From Cyrtodaria siliqua (taxonomy: Eukaryota > Mollusca > Bivalvia > Adapedonta > Hiatellidae), in assembly GCA_037043455.1 (NCBI GenBank), contig JAWPHD010011238.1:1-64000 (forward strand): 64,000 bases of DNA. Direction: 5' to 3'. This document shows positions 48,560 to 59,260 of this stretch, in pieces. Position 1 is the stretch's first letter, and each line of letters starts with the position of its first letter. A program made the translations under genes and the position numbers. The notes beneath the pieces are model-generated. The model was not told the DNA's origin and searched no databases. It worked only from the letters and a program-made list of their open reading frames with translations.

Positions 48560-51540
48560 ACCTATTTATCAGAAGGAGTGACTTCTGACCGAGAACGGTC
48601 TATAGTCATTTCCGACGTGGCACAGATGAACTATTGGACATAAGGTTTAATTAAATCAACCAGATGTGCATTCGAAAGAAGATCTATGTACACGAGTTTA
48701 TAAAAATTCGAGTAGACACGCCCTCCTTAGCAAAGTAGTCAGTCTGTCTTTTTCTTGCTTACAGAAACTTGACGAAGAAGCGGATGCCATTTATGTCCGT
48801 ACTAATCCATTATATGAGGTTGCAACTATTATTCAAAGCTACACGCAACATATTTTGCGTGCACATATAGATGCTCCATCTGACCATCAAAGGCATTTTT
48901 TGAAGATAACTTATGTTGATAAAGGCATCGATTTCATTAATTTAGCCGGTATTTTTAATGATATGCGAGTGACTGACAAAATTCCAAAGTATTTCAAGAA
49001 TATTGAGACTCCTGTTATATGTTACAAGTATAAGAAATCTACTAGAAATCTTATTTTCAATTATAATAGGATCGTTTCTGATATGGAGATTGAGACATCT
49101 ATTCCTACTGATTGAGATTGTCAAAATTCTAAAACAAATTACGAACCTGCCGGTCACATTCTTACTGGAAATCTTGATGTAATTGAGGATAAGAGGATTC
49201 GGCATTTAATTGCCAAAGGGCCTAAGTATCGCCTTCCATCTGATATTGATTATAATCGGATTTCTGTACAAATTGGTGTAAGCGAGAAAAAGCAGATAAA
49301 CATGCACTTACTGCTTGGATGAAAACTATTTCAGAAATTGTTGAATTACGTATTTTATTTTACGAATCAAGTCCATCCCTGCTTCCACGGCCTTCCACTT
49401 ACAATTTACGACACCTTAAGAAGGGTATTCAGAATTTACATACTAAATGTGCTCTAGTTCCAGCAGACAAAGCTTCCAAAAATATAATTATTGTCTGACG
49501 ACTACACTATATCAATACTTTGAATGCTGAGCTAGCGAGCACTTCTGCTTATCTAACTACACCTCTGCTGGAGACGGACATTGTTTCCCAGCATGTGACA
49601 TTTATGAAGACTATAAAGGTTTCTGTAATTAGTAAGCAGACGAAGCTCCCTACAATATACTGGATACCCAAACTTCACAAAATTCCTTACAAAGCACGTT
49701 TTATCGCTAATTCTAGTTCAAGTACCACGACCAATATATCAAAACTATTGACTTCCTGACTTTCCGCGATTAAAGAACATATTGTTAAATATTGCGGAAA
49801 GGCCTTCGAGAACTCAGGAATCAATCTGTTTTGGTCTATCAAAAACTCTGGAGAAGTTCTTGACAAACTACGGTGTAAGCATTTTCATGCCTCTTCTCTA
49901 AGCACCTACGACTTTTCTACACTGTATACTACACTACCACATAATCTTATCAAAGAAAAATTGCTTCTGCTTATTCAGAAGATATTTTTTAGAGAAGGTA
50001 CAACTTTTCTAGCTTGTAATAATGTCAGGGCTTTTTTTACTAACGCCCCCATTGATAAGTATAATATGTGGACTTGTACTGATGTTTGTAGAGCCTTATC
50101 TTTTCTTCTGGATAACATCTTTATAAGATACGGTAAAACTATTTACCGCCAGGTTGTTGGTATTCCTATGGGTACTAACTGTGCGCCACTTGTTGCAGAT
50201 TTGTTTTTGTACTGCTATGAAAGAGATTTTATGTTGAGTTTGTCACCTGCTACCCAGGGTGAAATTATTGATGCCTTTAATAATACTTCTCGGTATCTTG
50301 ATGACATACTCAATATTGATCATCCGTTCTTTGCTCATATGGTTATTAACATTTATCCACCAGAGCTCACGTTGAATAAAGCCAACAGTTCGGATACAGT
50401 AGCAGCATTTCTCGATCTTCATCTCTCGATTTCAAATGATTGTATTCATACTAAAATCTATGATAAGAGAGATGATTTCAATTTTAACATCGTTAACTAT
50501 CCACACCTGTATGGAGATGTACCTCGTGCTACCTCATATGGGGTGTATATCTCCCAGCTCATTCGATTTGCTAGAGTGTGTAATGATGTTATAGACTTCA
50601 ATGATCGAAATTAAGTTATTACATGTAAACTTCTTCAGCAGGGTTTTCGTTATCACAAATACGTAGATCTTTCTCTAAATTCTACCGCCGCAACGAGGTC
50701 CTGCTGGAAAAGTACAACACCAACCTTAAAACACTTCTGCGACTAGGCATATCACAACCCTCATTTTATGGAGATGTGGTCTATAAACTTCGAAAGTTAA
50801 AAGGGTCTGACGGGTTTCCTGACCGCTTTACATATTTAATCAGGAAGTTCGTCAAAAAAGGATATAACCCTTTGGTTTTACAGCGCACTGTATGTTTAGT
50901 GATTGACCCCTCTACAGTCAGTCATTACGCTTTACTTTTCACTTGTGCGATGACTGGACTACCTCTTGGGACTCTATGATTGTACCTACTGAAACCCCAA
51001 CTAAGGGAGGTGGGTGCATGAGCTTTCGTCCCTCGGGTTTTCTGGTCGAACCCTAGATTGGTTTTCTCTTTAGCTGCAACTACTATGGTTGTTCAGTACG
51101 ATTCTGGATACATCCTGAAATGTTTATTATTTTGTATTTGTATCTTTAGTTAGTTTCTCTGGATGTAGACTTTATTGTTAGAGAATTCCTTTTGATGGGA
51201 TGTAGTTTTGTTTACACAGTCTTGTCTATTTGGGCGCTGAAGACAGGATAATATCGAGGATTTTGGGCATATAAAATCGATTCAAGCTAACCAGTAGGCC
51301 TTATTGTCTACTGACCGTTACAAGTCGGTAACCCTGTCTTCACCACATTTTCTGTTGTTTTTTGTCTCTTTCATTGTAGTTTCAAGTCCTTGTTTGCAGT
51401 GCAGTGCGGACCTGCGATGCCATTGCGTTCGGACGCTGTGGTTTCTATAGGACCCTATATATCATTTCTAATCATTTTTTCATTAACTTTTTGTTTTTAG
51501 TGCAATTTCCCGTTATTTTTGAGCAGTAACTATATTCTGG
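48560..51540 (+). mobile_element. Near-complete Penelope-like retroelement (family 2)
   Basis: Contains a 5' leader of about 100 bp, one broken ORF (48666-50979) and a ~560-bp 3' UTR. Fragments of that UTR recur inverted at 5315-5800, 12515-12570 and 14816-15215. The 5' border is uncertain; the 3' border is set near 51540, where family A monomers begin. No flanking direct repeat or duplicated 3' tip is visible. Confidence 0.8.
48666..50979 (+). pseudogene. Penelope-like reverse transcriptase, inactivated
   Basis: Conceptually ~770 residues. An N-terminal region (PLYEVATIIQSYT, APSDHQRHFLKI, TPVICYKYKKSTRN) is followed by RT blocks: LVPADKASKNIII, PTIYWIPKLHKIPYKARFIA, STYDFSTLYTTLP (first catalytic Asp), GIPMGTNCAPLVADLFL and SRYLDDIL (YLDD catalytic pair), then FLDLHLSI and a thumb-like LRKLKG end. 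Breaks: TGA at 49113, 49496 and 49757, TAA at 50612, one base lost in an A-run near 49290 and a second shift near 50655. Catalytic residues survive, so decay looks recent. The ORF ends at RTVCLVIDPSTVSHYALLF plus ~16 residues, and no GIY-YIG domain is seen. Confidence 0.85.
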
Positions 51541-51617
51541 ACATGTAATTGATATCTTAAATGCATCTCATCATGTTTTTCACAGTTTTAGATATGAATT
51601 TCTAAAGTAAAACTAGA

Positions 51618-53340
51618 CTAGGTACACTCATGAAAATTTAAAAGTACATTGTCCATGGTAGGAGGAAAAAAGCTTTTTGTTGTGGGGTCAGTAGGTCAAA
51701 GGTCAAGGTCACCGTGTCTTTATATTGAACTATGCATTCCAGAAGATAACTTTGAAACCTACACTGTTTAATATTAACAGCAAAGCATGTAGATCAAGTC
51801 AAATTCCTATAATATCTATGTACTCCTTCGATCATTGCCCATTGAGGTTTGTGTGGACGAGCACTCCTCCTCAAACGAAGGTCTCTCCATGGAGAGAGAT
51901 TCGAAAGCTGAGGACTGGTGCACGACGAACGGCACTGGGAATTTTTATTCTTTCTTGTACATTTTATAACTACATTTACTATACCTAATAATGATATTAC
52001 CAGTTAATGAAACACAACATGGATAATGTATAAAAATTATATGCAAATAATAAGTAAACATATTTTAAACCTCTGGAGTTGTGTGCCACATCGCAGTGAA
52101 ATTCTTAAGCATTGGTTGTTTATTATTACTAGTTTTAATCCCCTATTGAAATCCAACTCTCAAGCTCTGCTTCTGAATCTTCCTCTGCCATTAAAATCGT
52201 CTGCTCGGGGTCTTGTCGTCTTGAACGAGAAAGCGATATAAACAACTATCAATAATATACATATACATATATTAAACCTCCATTGTAAAGCTTTGTGCGA
52301 TATGGCGATGATAAATTAAAACCTTTCATTCACACCTAAACTCATAAAACATCATAGGTTCATTGCCCTATGTTGGTGGAGGATCCTTATTGTTATTAGG
52401 TTCAGCAGGTCAGAGGTAAAGGTTGTCAGGATCTTAAATGCAAATACAAATTCTGGATGATAACTTTGAAATCATAAAACCTACACTCATGAAACTTCAT
52501 TGATACATTGATCTAGGTGAGTATAGAATCCGTGTAGTTGTTGGGTAAATAGGTCAAAGGTCAAGGTCACCATTAGATTATATGCATGACCAAGACCTTA
52601 TTTGGAAGATAACTTTGAATCCATAGCACTCACACTCACGATACGTTATAGGTACATTGCCCTAGCTGAGAGGAGGGCCATATTCTTGGGGTCGGTAGGT
52701 CAAAGGTCAAGGTCACCATGACTTTAAATGGTAATCCACGTTCTGGAAGATAACGTCGAAACCCACACTCATGAAACGTTATAGGTACATTGTCCTGGGT
52801 GACAGGAGGAAACCTGCTGATTTTAGTGTCAGTAGGTCAAAGGTCAAGGTTTCGATGACCTTATATGGAACTACACACTATGGATAATAACTTTGAAACT
52901 ATAATACTCACACTCGTGAAAGTTTATAAGTACATTGCTCCAGGTGAAAGGAGAAACCCTGTTGTTTTGGGGTCAAAATGCAAGGACACCATGGTCTAAT
53001 ATAGAAATTTACATTTTGCTGAATAACTTCATAACATTCACACTAGTGAAACTTCACAAGTTCACAAACTTCACAAGTGCATTGTCCTTGCTGAAAGGAA
53101 TAACCATATTGTTTAGGTGGTTAGAAGGTTAAAGGGCAAGGTCACACACCCTTTTAAAGCATACTATTGACCTCACACCTAGGAAATGATTTTAACAAAA
53201 TAACCATAGCTCAAATGAGAGTGGTTGTATAAGCCATAGGCTTTTTCGGCAATCGTTGTGAAATACATAGGTTAACCTGAACAAACATAATAACGTTAAG
53301 GAAACGGGCGTATAATGCCCCGTTATGCGGCACTCTTGTT
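51618..53340 (+). mobile_element. Helentron-like element family A, array plus intact 3' end
   Basis: About ten monomers (GGTCAGTAGGTCAAAGGTCA, CACACTCATGAAAC, TACATTGCCCTAG) lead to GGAAACGGGCGTATAATGCC, then CCGTTATGCGGCACTCTTGTT. TGCC..GGCA and an inner C-G pair make a short terminal hairpin. The left side is cut near the Penelope 3' border. It may be the far half of the element that starts at 43646, split by later insertions; that is conjecture. Confidence 0.7.
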
Positions 53341-54287
53341 TTTGTTGATTTTAATAGCAGGTATGTTTAACGTCATGAAGCAATAGGTTTCCCAGTATCC
53401 ATATCCGGTTTGTGTTTTCTAAAGGTTTTTGAATATGGTCAGATAAAATGGAAGGCAATGGAGAAATATTCAGTGTATTTAAACCAAACGGATACACAAC
53501 ACTATTATCTGCCATTGAATACTCGTGCTCAAACGAAGGCGATAGACAACAATAAATAGTTACTCTTGTCTTTACATGTTGTAAACTGTGTTTATCTCCA
53601 TACCACGAACACAAACATGACAATGGGACCCTATACAAAATTAAGTGTGGTGTGAGACGCAAATGTACTGTTGCACGGTTACGGGATGAACTATTGCAAG
53701 TTTGGAGTAGTCCCCATCAGAATGGTCAAACATATTTAATCACACTTGATTGCTTCTAGGCCAATGACAAACGTTTTTATTTTATGATATATATTTTATA
53801 AATGTATCCGTAGCTTGACATTGACATTGGAAATATGCTAGCTCTGAAAATCAGAGGTCCCCCACCCCATCCCACCCCACCCCATCCCACAGACATAATT
53901 AGATCAATGAACCAACCTGAGTTGTTTTACCAGAGGTTCCCCAACAAAAAACATAACTAAAGTCGCGGTATGATATTTTGTTATGTTGAGTTTATGGAGA
54001 GAACTGTACTAACTGTTGTAATAATTTGTAATTTAATCCATATGTATATGTTGCTAGTAATATTGTATTATTAATAATGTCTGTACTCGAATGACTCGTC
54101 CGAAATATAATTCAAACACTACTTACTAAATGCACATTACCTAAACATTTAAAAGTTGAGAATGTGTGCTTGTTTTCTTTTAAGTTGCACACCCCCTCCA
54201 TCTAAATTGGAAATGCAACCATACGTCTCTAACTTAGCTGCACGTTTAGAATCCGCGCCTTTAAAACTCTATACTATTGATTTTATT
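53341..54287. other. Unassigned; includes a third partial copy of the duplicated segment
   Basis: CCCCACCCCATCCCACCCCA is a short C-rich microsatellite at about 53861-53892. ACTCGAATGACTCGTCCGAA and ATTCAAACACTA..ACTAAATGCACAT at 54080-54135 match 62036-62090, so the locus repeated at 60-64 kb begins again here. The ORF at 53351-53662 shows no motif. Confidence 0.45.
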
Positions 54288-54329
54288 AGCTCGACTATAC
54301 GAAGAATAAGAGAGCTTATGTAATCACCC

Positions 54330-54372
54330 CGGTGTCGGCGTCGGCGTTGGCGTCGGCGTCGGCGTCGGCGTC
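54330..54372 (+). repeat. (GGCGTC)n hexanucleotide tract
   Basis: GGTGTCGGCGTCGGCGTTGG followed by CGTC-GGCGTC units, about seven in all, directly inside the left end of the Helentron-like element. Confidence 0.92.
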
Positions 54373-54379
54373 CCACATC

Positions 54380-54970
54380 AAGGTTTGCGTGTAAGCTGTG
54401 TTTACAAGTCTATATCTCTTACATTTCTTATCCTAGCACAACCAAATTTTGCCATGGGCTTCCTTATAGCATTATCGTAAGGGCTGCATAAGCAATTTTG
54501 GTTCCTGTAACCCATGGGTTCCCATGGAACCCAACTTATGATAGCCCATAAAATGTGTCCCATTTCACATCAAATTTTGAGGGGGAAGCTGTGTTTACAA
54601 GTCTATATCTCTTACAATTCCTACCCTAGCACAACCACATTTGACCATTAGCTTCCTTATAGCATTATCTTAAGGGCTGCATAAGCAATTTTGGTTCCTG
54701 TAACCCATGGGTTCCCATGGAACCCAAATTATGATAGCCCTTAAAATGTGTCTGTTTCACATAAAATTTTGCGTGTAAGCTGTGTTTACAGGTCTATATC
54801 TCTTACATTTCTTGTCCTAGCTCAACTCAATTTTGGAATTGGTTTCCTTATAGTATGTTATAAAGGGTTGGGTAAGTAATTTTGTCTTCTGCAAATTCTG
54901 GGCTCCCATGGAACCCAAATTGTGATGGCCCATAAAATGTGCAATAAAGGCAGATCTAGGTTTGCATGTA
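54380..54970 (+). repeat. ~190-bp tandem monomers, three copies
   Basis: TAAGCTGTGTTTACAAGTCT begins units at about 54389, 54587 and 54776. Each continues TATATCTCTTACA, CTTCCTTATAGCATTAT, AGCAATTTTGGTTCCTGTAA and CCCATGGGTTCCCATGGAAC (less exact in the third). CCATGGGTTCCCATGG is a near-palindrome repeated in each. It is the first of two arrays in the element. Confidence 0.85.
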
Positions 54971-55129
54971 AGCATGTATATATCTATAATTTTGGTTTGG
55001 GATTTCTTATAGCATTATGCATTTTATTCAATTCATACTTCACCCATATTGGGGCATGGGCTCCCTCCTCCCCTCCCCACTCCCACCCCCTCCACACCCT
55101 CCTCCACACACCCCTCCACACCTTCTTTT

Positions 55130-55443
55130 TTTAACTTTTTTTATTTCTGTGTTGATTTAGTCAATTCTTACAAATATATGTTCCCCCCTCTCCCGCACGC
55201 ACCCCCGCCTCTGACCCCCCTCCCCCCATCCCCACTCAGTTTTTTTTACATATTTCTGTGTTGTTTTAGTCAATTCTTACACATATGTTGCCCCTCCCCA
55301 CCCCTACCACCCGCCACTCACCCCCTCACCCCCCACACTTGAAACTCTATTTTTTTTACATATTTCTGTGTTGCTTTTGTCAATTCTTACACATGTTGCC
55401 CCCTCCCCCACCCCTGCCTCCCCTCCACCGCAACCCCCCTCCC

Positions 55444-55490
<47 letters not shown>

Positions 55491-56190
55491 AACTCTTTTT
55501 TTATTTTTATTTACATATTTCTGTGTTGTTTTGGTCAATTCTTACACATAGCTATGTTGCCCTCTCTCCCCCATCCCCACCCGACCCCCACGCTCGAAAC
55601 TGGAATATTTTTATTGAATGTTACTGTTTTTTTTTACCTATATCTGTGTTGTTTTGGTAAATTCTTACACATAGCTTTTTTTGACCCTCCAACCCACTCC
55701 CTGCCTCTCCACCCCCACCCCCCACTACCCCCTCCTCACCCCCCACTCGAAACTCATTTTTTTTATTTTTTACATATTTCTGTGTTGTTTTTGTCAATTC
55801 TTACACATAGCTATCTTGCCCCCCCCCCCCCCCCCCCCCCCCCCCACTCGAAATAGTTTTGTTTTTATTTCTGTTTTGTTTTGGTAAATTCTTACATACC
55901 TTCTTATACATATATGTTGCCCTCCTCTCCCCCATCCCCACTCAAAACTCGTTTTTTTTATTTATTTATTTTTTACATATTTTTGTGTTGTTTTGGTGAA
56001 TTATTACATAGCTTCTTACACATATATGTTGCCCTCACCACCCCCACTCCCCCACCACCCACCCCTGCCTCTCCCCAACCCCACCCCCATCCCCACCCCC
56101 ACTGAAAACTCGATTTTTTTTTTACATATTTTTGAGTAGTTTTGCTCAATTCTTACACATAGCTATGTTGCGCACACAACCCCACCCTAC
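55130..56190 (+). repeat. ~120-bp tandem monomers with variable C-rich segments, about nine copies
   Basis: Each unit has T-run, ACATATTTCTGTGTTGTTTT, GGTCAATTCTTACACATAGC and TATGTTGCC, then 20-70 bases of CCCCACCC-type sequence, then ACTCGAAACT. One unit carries (AC)n at 55446-55488, another 27 consecutive C at 55819-55845. Five proline-rich ORFs over it are artefacts of the C-rich strand. Confidence 0.88.
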
Positions 56191-56444
56191 ATTGTGTTAA
56201 GCTTGTTTTCTGATGGTATATACTAGCTATATAATTTATTATTCTCTGAAAAATCGAATAGTCGAGCTGCGCTGTTCTCCGACAGCTCTTGTTAATATTG
56301 AGTTCTGCTCAACTCGGGGCTAGGGGGCGTTAACGGTAGCAAGCATATGTCACTATCGTTTCAACAGTTGAACAGTCTCAAGCAAACCGAGATTGCAATA
56401 TTTCGTATTTATCGTGTTCGACCGTTTCCATACAGATTAGCACA

Positions 56445-56657
56445 TCACAAAATCAATGAGCTTTTCAAAAAGTCAGTGTCGGATGTACTGTACCTTGTTT
56501 GAAAACATTCTCTTTCTGAAGTATTTATCCAACGCGTCAGTTTTCGTAACAGCATTTCATTTCCGACCGGCACTTTATTGATCCCATATATTGCTTTTAG
56601 ATTTCTGTAATCGATGTTGCACCACACAATTAAAAGTGTAGCTGAAAGTATTTTCAT
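56445..56657 (-). CDS. Recurring coding-like block, copy 1 (unrecognised protein)
   Basis: Seventy codons beginning MKILSATLLIVWC, a possible short signal sequence, then NIDYRNLKAIY, NEMLLRKLTRWINTSE and STSDTDFLKS. The same frame is partly kept at 62130-62290 (LLLRKLTRR, DTDTSDTDFLK) and loosely at 63685-63897 (YIDNRNLNVMY, NRW..SSNE). I cannot name the family. Kept reading through LLRKLTR and TSDTDFLK is suggestive of an exon, but the copies also share DNA identity from duplication, so coding status is unproven. Confidence 0.3.
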   Translation of the reverse strand: MKILSATLLIVWCNIDYRNLKAIYGINKVPVGNEMLLRKLTRWINTSERECFQTRYSTSDTDFLKSSLIL

Positions 56658-56691
56658 GCCTGACGCACAAACCTAATTTCGACGCAGATTG

Positions 56692-56955
56692 CCCCGTGCG
56701 GTTCTATGGCAAGAAAAGGACCACTGCTTATCTAGGCAGAGAGGTACACCCCTCACCACCACCACCACCGTATTCCTGTTCATTTTGTAATTTATGTCAG
56801 TCTCATTAAAGGTCTTCATCATTATCCCGGTATATTGTTTCAGAGTCTACTTGAGTGGTGGCAGAAAACAATGGTCATGGATCCAGCGAAAATTGGAGTG
56901 TTTTTCAACCGAATTTGCAGCAACTCTGTAGTTCTGCAACAATTTAATTGGTTAG
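56692..56955 (+). repeat. Dispersed ~300-bp repeat, copy 3
   Basis: CACTGCTTATCTAGGCAGAG, AAAGGTCTTCATCATTAT, CTACTTGAGTGGTGGCAGAA and AATTTGCAGCAACTCTGTAG match 15478-15840. (CAC)n at 56755-56768 is inside. It lies between blocks that are adjacent at 63 kb, so it is probably an insertion in this locus. Confidence 0.7.
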
Positions 56956-57059
56956 GAACTTTGCAAACTATGGTGTAGAATCTTCTTTTCAAAATTGAAA
57001 TCTACTTGTTTCTTTTCATTGGTATATAAATTAATGGCTTATATAAAAACGATTTATCC

Positions 57060-57330
57060 TGGTCGTATATGTTTATAAATGTATAAAATATTCATGCACA
57101 AAATAGGACGTTCCGCTACTTGCAGGTTGAGTCACAATTATGGAAAACCACAAGTACAGGTTATTGAATTAAACTTTACCCAGGTACTATTTGGAAGTTT
57201 GCCAGGCCAGTTTAGTAAAACAGCCGCCATTAGAATTCAAGGTAGGAATTTATATTATTTTCTCATTTGTTTTTTTATCAGTGAATTAAATCAAGTACAA
57301 TTTGGTTTAATTATTTAATTCAATCACGGC
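57060..57330 (+). other. Repeated block with a possible 58-bp mini-exon, copy 1
   Basis: TTAAACTTTACCCAG precedes GTACTATTTGGAAGTTTGCC...CAAG, followed by GTAGGAATT. Acceptor-like and donor-like signals thus bracket ~58 bp. The arrangement recurs at 63433-63491 and, cut by the window end, at 63956-64000. The enclosed frame reads VLFGSLPGQFSKTAAIRIQG; the second copy has a stop. Exon status is speculative. Confidence 0.25.
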
Positions 57331-58212
57331 CTGTTATCAAGATCGTTTGCCACGGCCTTTAATCACGGCCGTCGTCTTACAATTTACGTCATCTTCTGAA
57401 GACTATTCCTAATAGGTACAAATCAAATCAAATCAATTTTTTTATTCACTCAGTTTATAGCAGTAATGACATCATGAGATCATGAATATAGTGTAGATAT
57501 ATATATAATGAGGCTCAAACATGCAAACATGCACATTGTACAATGTGTATTATAAAATATAGTATTATTAAATAGCATAAATTACGTGTAAACGGTGAGG
57601 AGAGGTACTCTAAACGTTAAATTTCTCAACATAGACGTAATAGCAGATAAAATCTACATTTGCATCTACAAGGACATAAGGTAGGACAAGGTACTAGGAT
57701 CTGGAATGATAACAGGGTAATTGGGAACCCAAGGTATTAAAAATGCAAACTTTTACTATAATATTAAGGTAAATTTATCATATTATATCTATAAAATATA
57801 TTCTTATTTGCATTATTTATCTAGAAGATAAACTGGTTCAAAAATTGTTGAGATTTTAGTAATTTTATCCTATTTTGTCCTATTTTGTCATATATATTTG
57901 AACATTTGTGTGCAAGATTTTGATCCTAAAAATATAGAGAGCAGCCCGAGCACATTGTTTTCCCTATCGATTACCTTTTGTTACAAAAAAACATCTGTGC
58001 TCGAGAGTGAGATCTGTATTTCCAGAGCAAGAAACTGACTGAAAGCTGCTGAACTGAACGCAAATGTACTTTTTTGAAAGACAAGGCTTTGTTTGTGATG
58101 CTCTTAAACTCAGAACCTAACCATTGACTGTTAATGCGTTTTAATGGTTTGTATCTTAACTAGTGAGTACTGATGTTGAGACCCGATCATACCTATTTTA
58201 TATTAATCGTAT
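57331..58212. other. Unassigned AT-rich sequence
   Basis: CAAATCAATTTTTTTATTCA at 57426 could be an inverted non-LTR 3' tail, but no ORF supports it. No gene recognised. Confidence 0.4.
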
Positions 58213-59168
58213 GAGGGCTCTGGAAATATTTTGAAAATCCACTTGCCCAAGGCAAGTGGATTTTCAAAATCCACTTGCCCTGTCCGAAATGTCACCTGCC
58301 CCAAATTTAAAAGTCACTTGCCCCAAAATCAAGCCTTTGTGAACAAACCAAATGTTTTTAGGCGCTGCGCGCCAACTTGAATATTATTCTAATGTTTGGT
58401 TATTATAAAAAACTGAAACTATACACTGTACTATACTGTGGCAATCAGATGGAAAAAACATTTGATTATATTTATTGAAATAACACTATTATATTCTATA
58501 ATATACTTTCATAAAAAGCAAATGTCGACTATATGATGATGTTCAAGACATATTAGTTCTTAACTACATCAACATTCATGAATGTGTTTTCAAAAGTTTC
58601 CCTTTATAGTAATTGCAAACAACATCTGCCTACTCAGCTTTAATCGTCACCGTCAGGACACAAAAGTTATATAATTAATCGTGTCACCAAATGTGCCAAA
58701 CAAAATACAAACTCGCAAACAAAGTTTGTTTTTAATAATATGTGTCAAAATAACTTCAATAAAGCAACCCGCTGCATTCACATACCTTCCTTAATTAGTG
58801 CCAGTAATTAATTTCTACTTTATTTTTGTATGGTACAGTACTTACCGTAATCGTTTATTAAAAATAAATTGCTTTTTGTTTACAATTTTCCAATGACCCG
58901 CGGTACCTAAGTGGGAGGGATTAAACAATCACAAAACAACACAGGTCAGATTTATGACACTCCTGAATTACCGCTCGCTGCGAAAGCGACAGGTGGTTAA
59001 TTCGTAATCAGCACACTTTATGATAAGCCGAGTTTTCGTTTGATTTTTTGTCTAAAACGGAAACGTCCAGTCGGGCAAGTGTCGGACAACCAGATTTGCG
59101 ACGGACACCTGCCCGCACCCAAATTCAACTTGCCCGGGGCGTCGGGCAACCATATTTCCGGAGCCCTG
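58213..59168. mobile_element. hAT-like non-autonomous element, ~956 bp
   Basis: The left end (G)AGGGCTCTGGAAATAT and the inverse of the right end, CAGGGCTCCGGAAATATGG, give terminal inverted repeats of ~16 bp with one change. Subterminal CCACTTGCCC/GGGCAAGTG motifs occur at both ends, and AAAATCCACTTGCC with its inverse form a small palindrome at about 58232-58264. The CAGGGCTC start is typical of hAT elements. No transposase remains, and an 8-bp target duplication is not convincing. Confidence 0.6.
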
Positions 59169-59199
59169 CGGTATAAGTGGCTGCAACCAAGGCCTTCTG

Positions 59200-59260
59200 T
59201 CATAGTCTAGAACATTCTTGCAACTCACCGCTGCGGGTTCAAATCCCACTGGGAGCTCGA
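59200..59260 (+). other. Pol III B-box-like scrap
   Basis: GCGGGTTCAAATCCCACTGG at about 59234 fits a B-box and half of a T-arm, but there is no recognisable A-box or cloverleaf. Probably an old SINE head, immediately outside the hAT-like element. Confidence 0.3.

Larger units (their letters stand above)
54288..56293 (+). mobile_element. Complete Helentron-like non-autonomous element (family B)
   Basis: The left end AGCTCGACTATACGAAGAAT is inversely repeated as TCGAATAGTCGAGCT at 56254-56268, just inside the 3' hairpin GAGCTG..CAGCTC (56264-56288), followed by TTGTT. A 5' repeat whose partner lies inside a 3' terminal hairpin is the asymmetric arrangement described for Helitron2/Helentron elements, and T on each side fits TT target use. 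Inside are a (GGCGTC)n stretch, three ~190-bp monomers and about nine C-rich ~120-bp monomers. No protein is encoded. Confidence 0.75.

Noticed and set aside
49113..49759. Alternative genetic code or selenocysteine use at the three TGA codons
   Set aside because: Two frameshifts and a TAA in the same ORF show ordinary pseudogene decay; kept only as a low-interest check.
55049..56105. Five overlapping proline/histidine-rich ORFs
   Set aside because: They translate the C-rich tandem monomers and (AC)n tract; length follows from absence of stops in C-rich sequence.
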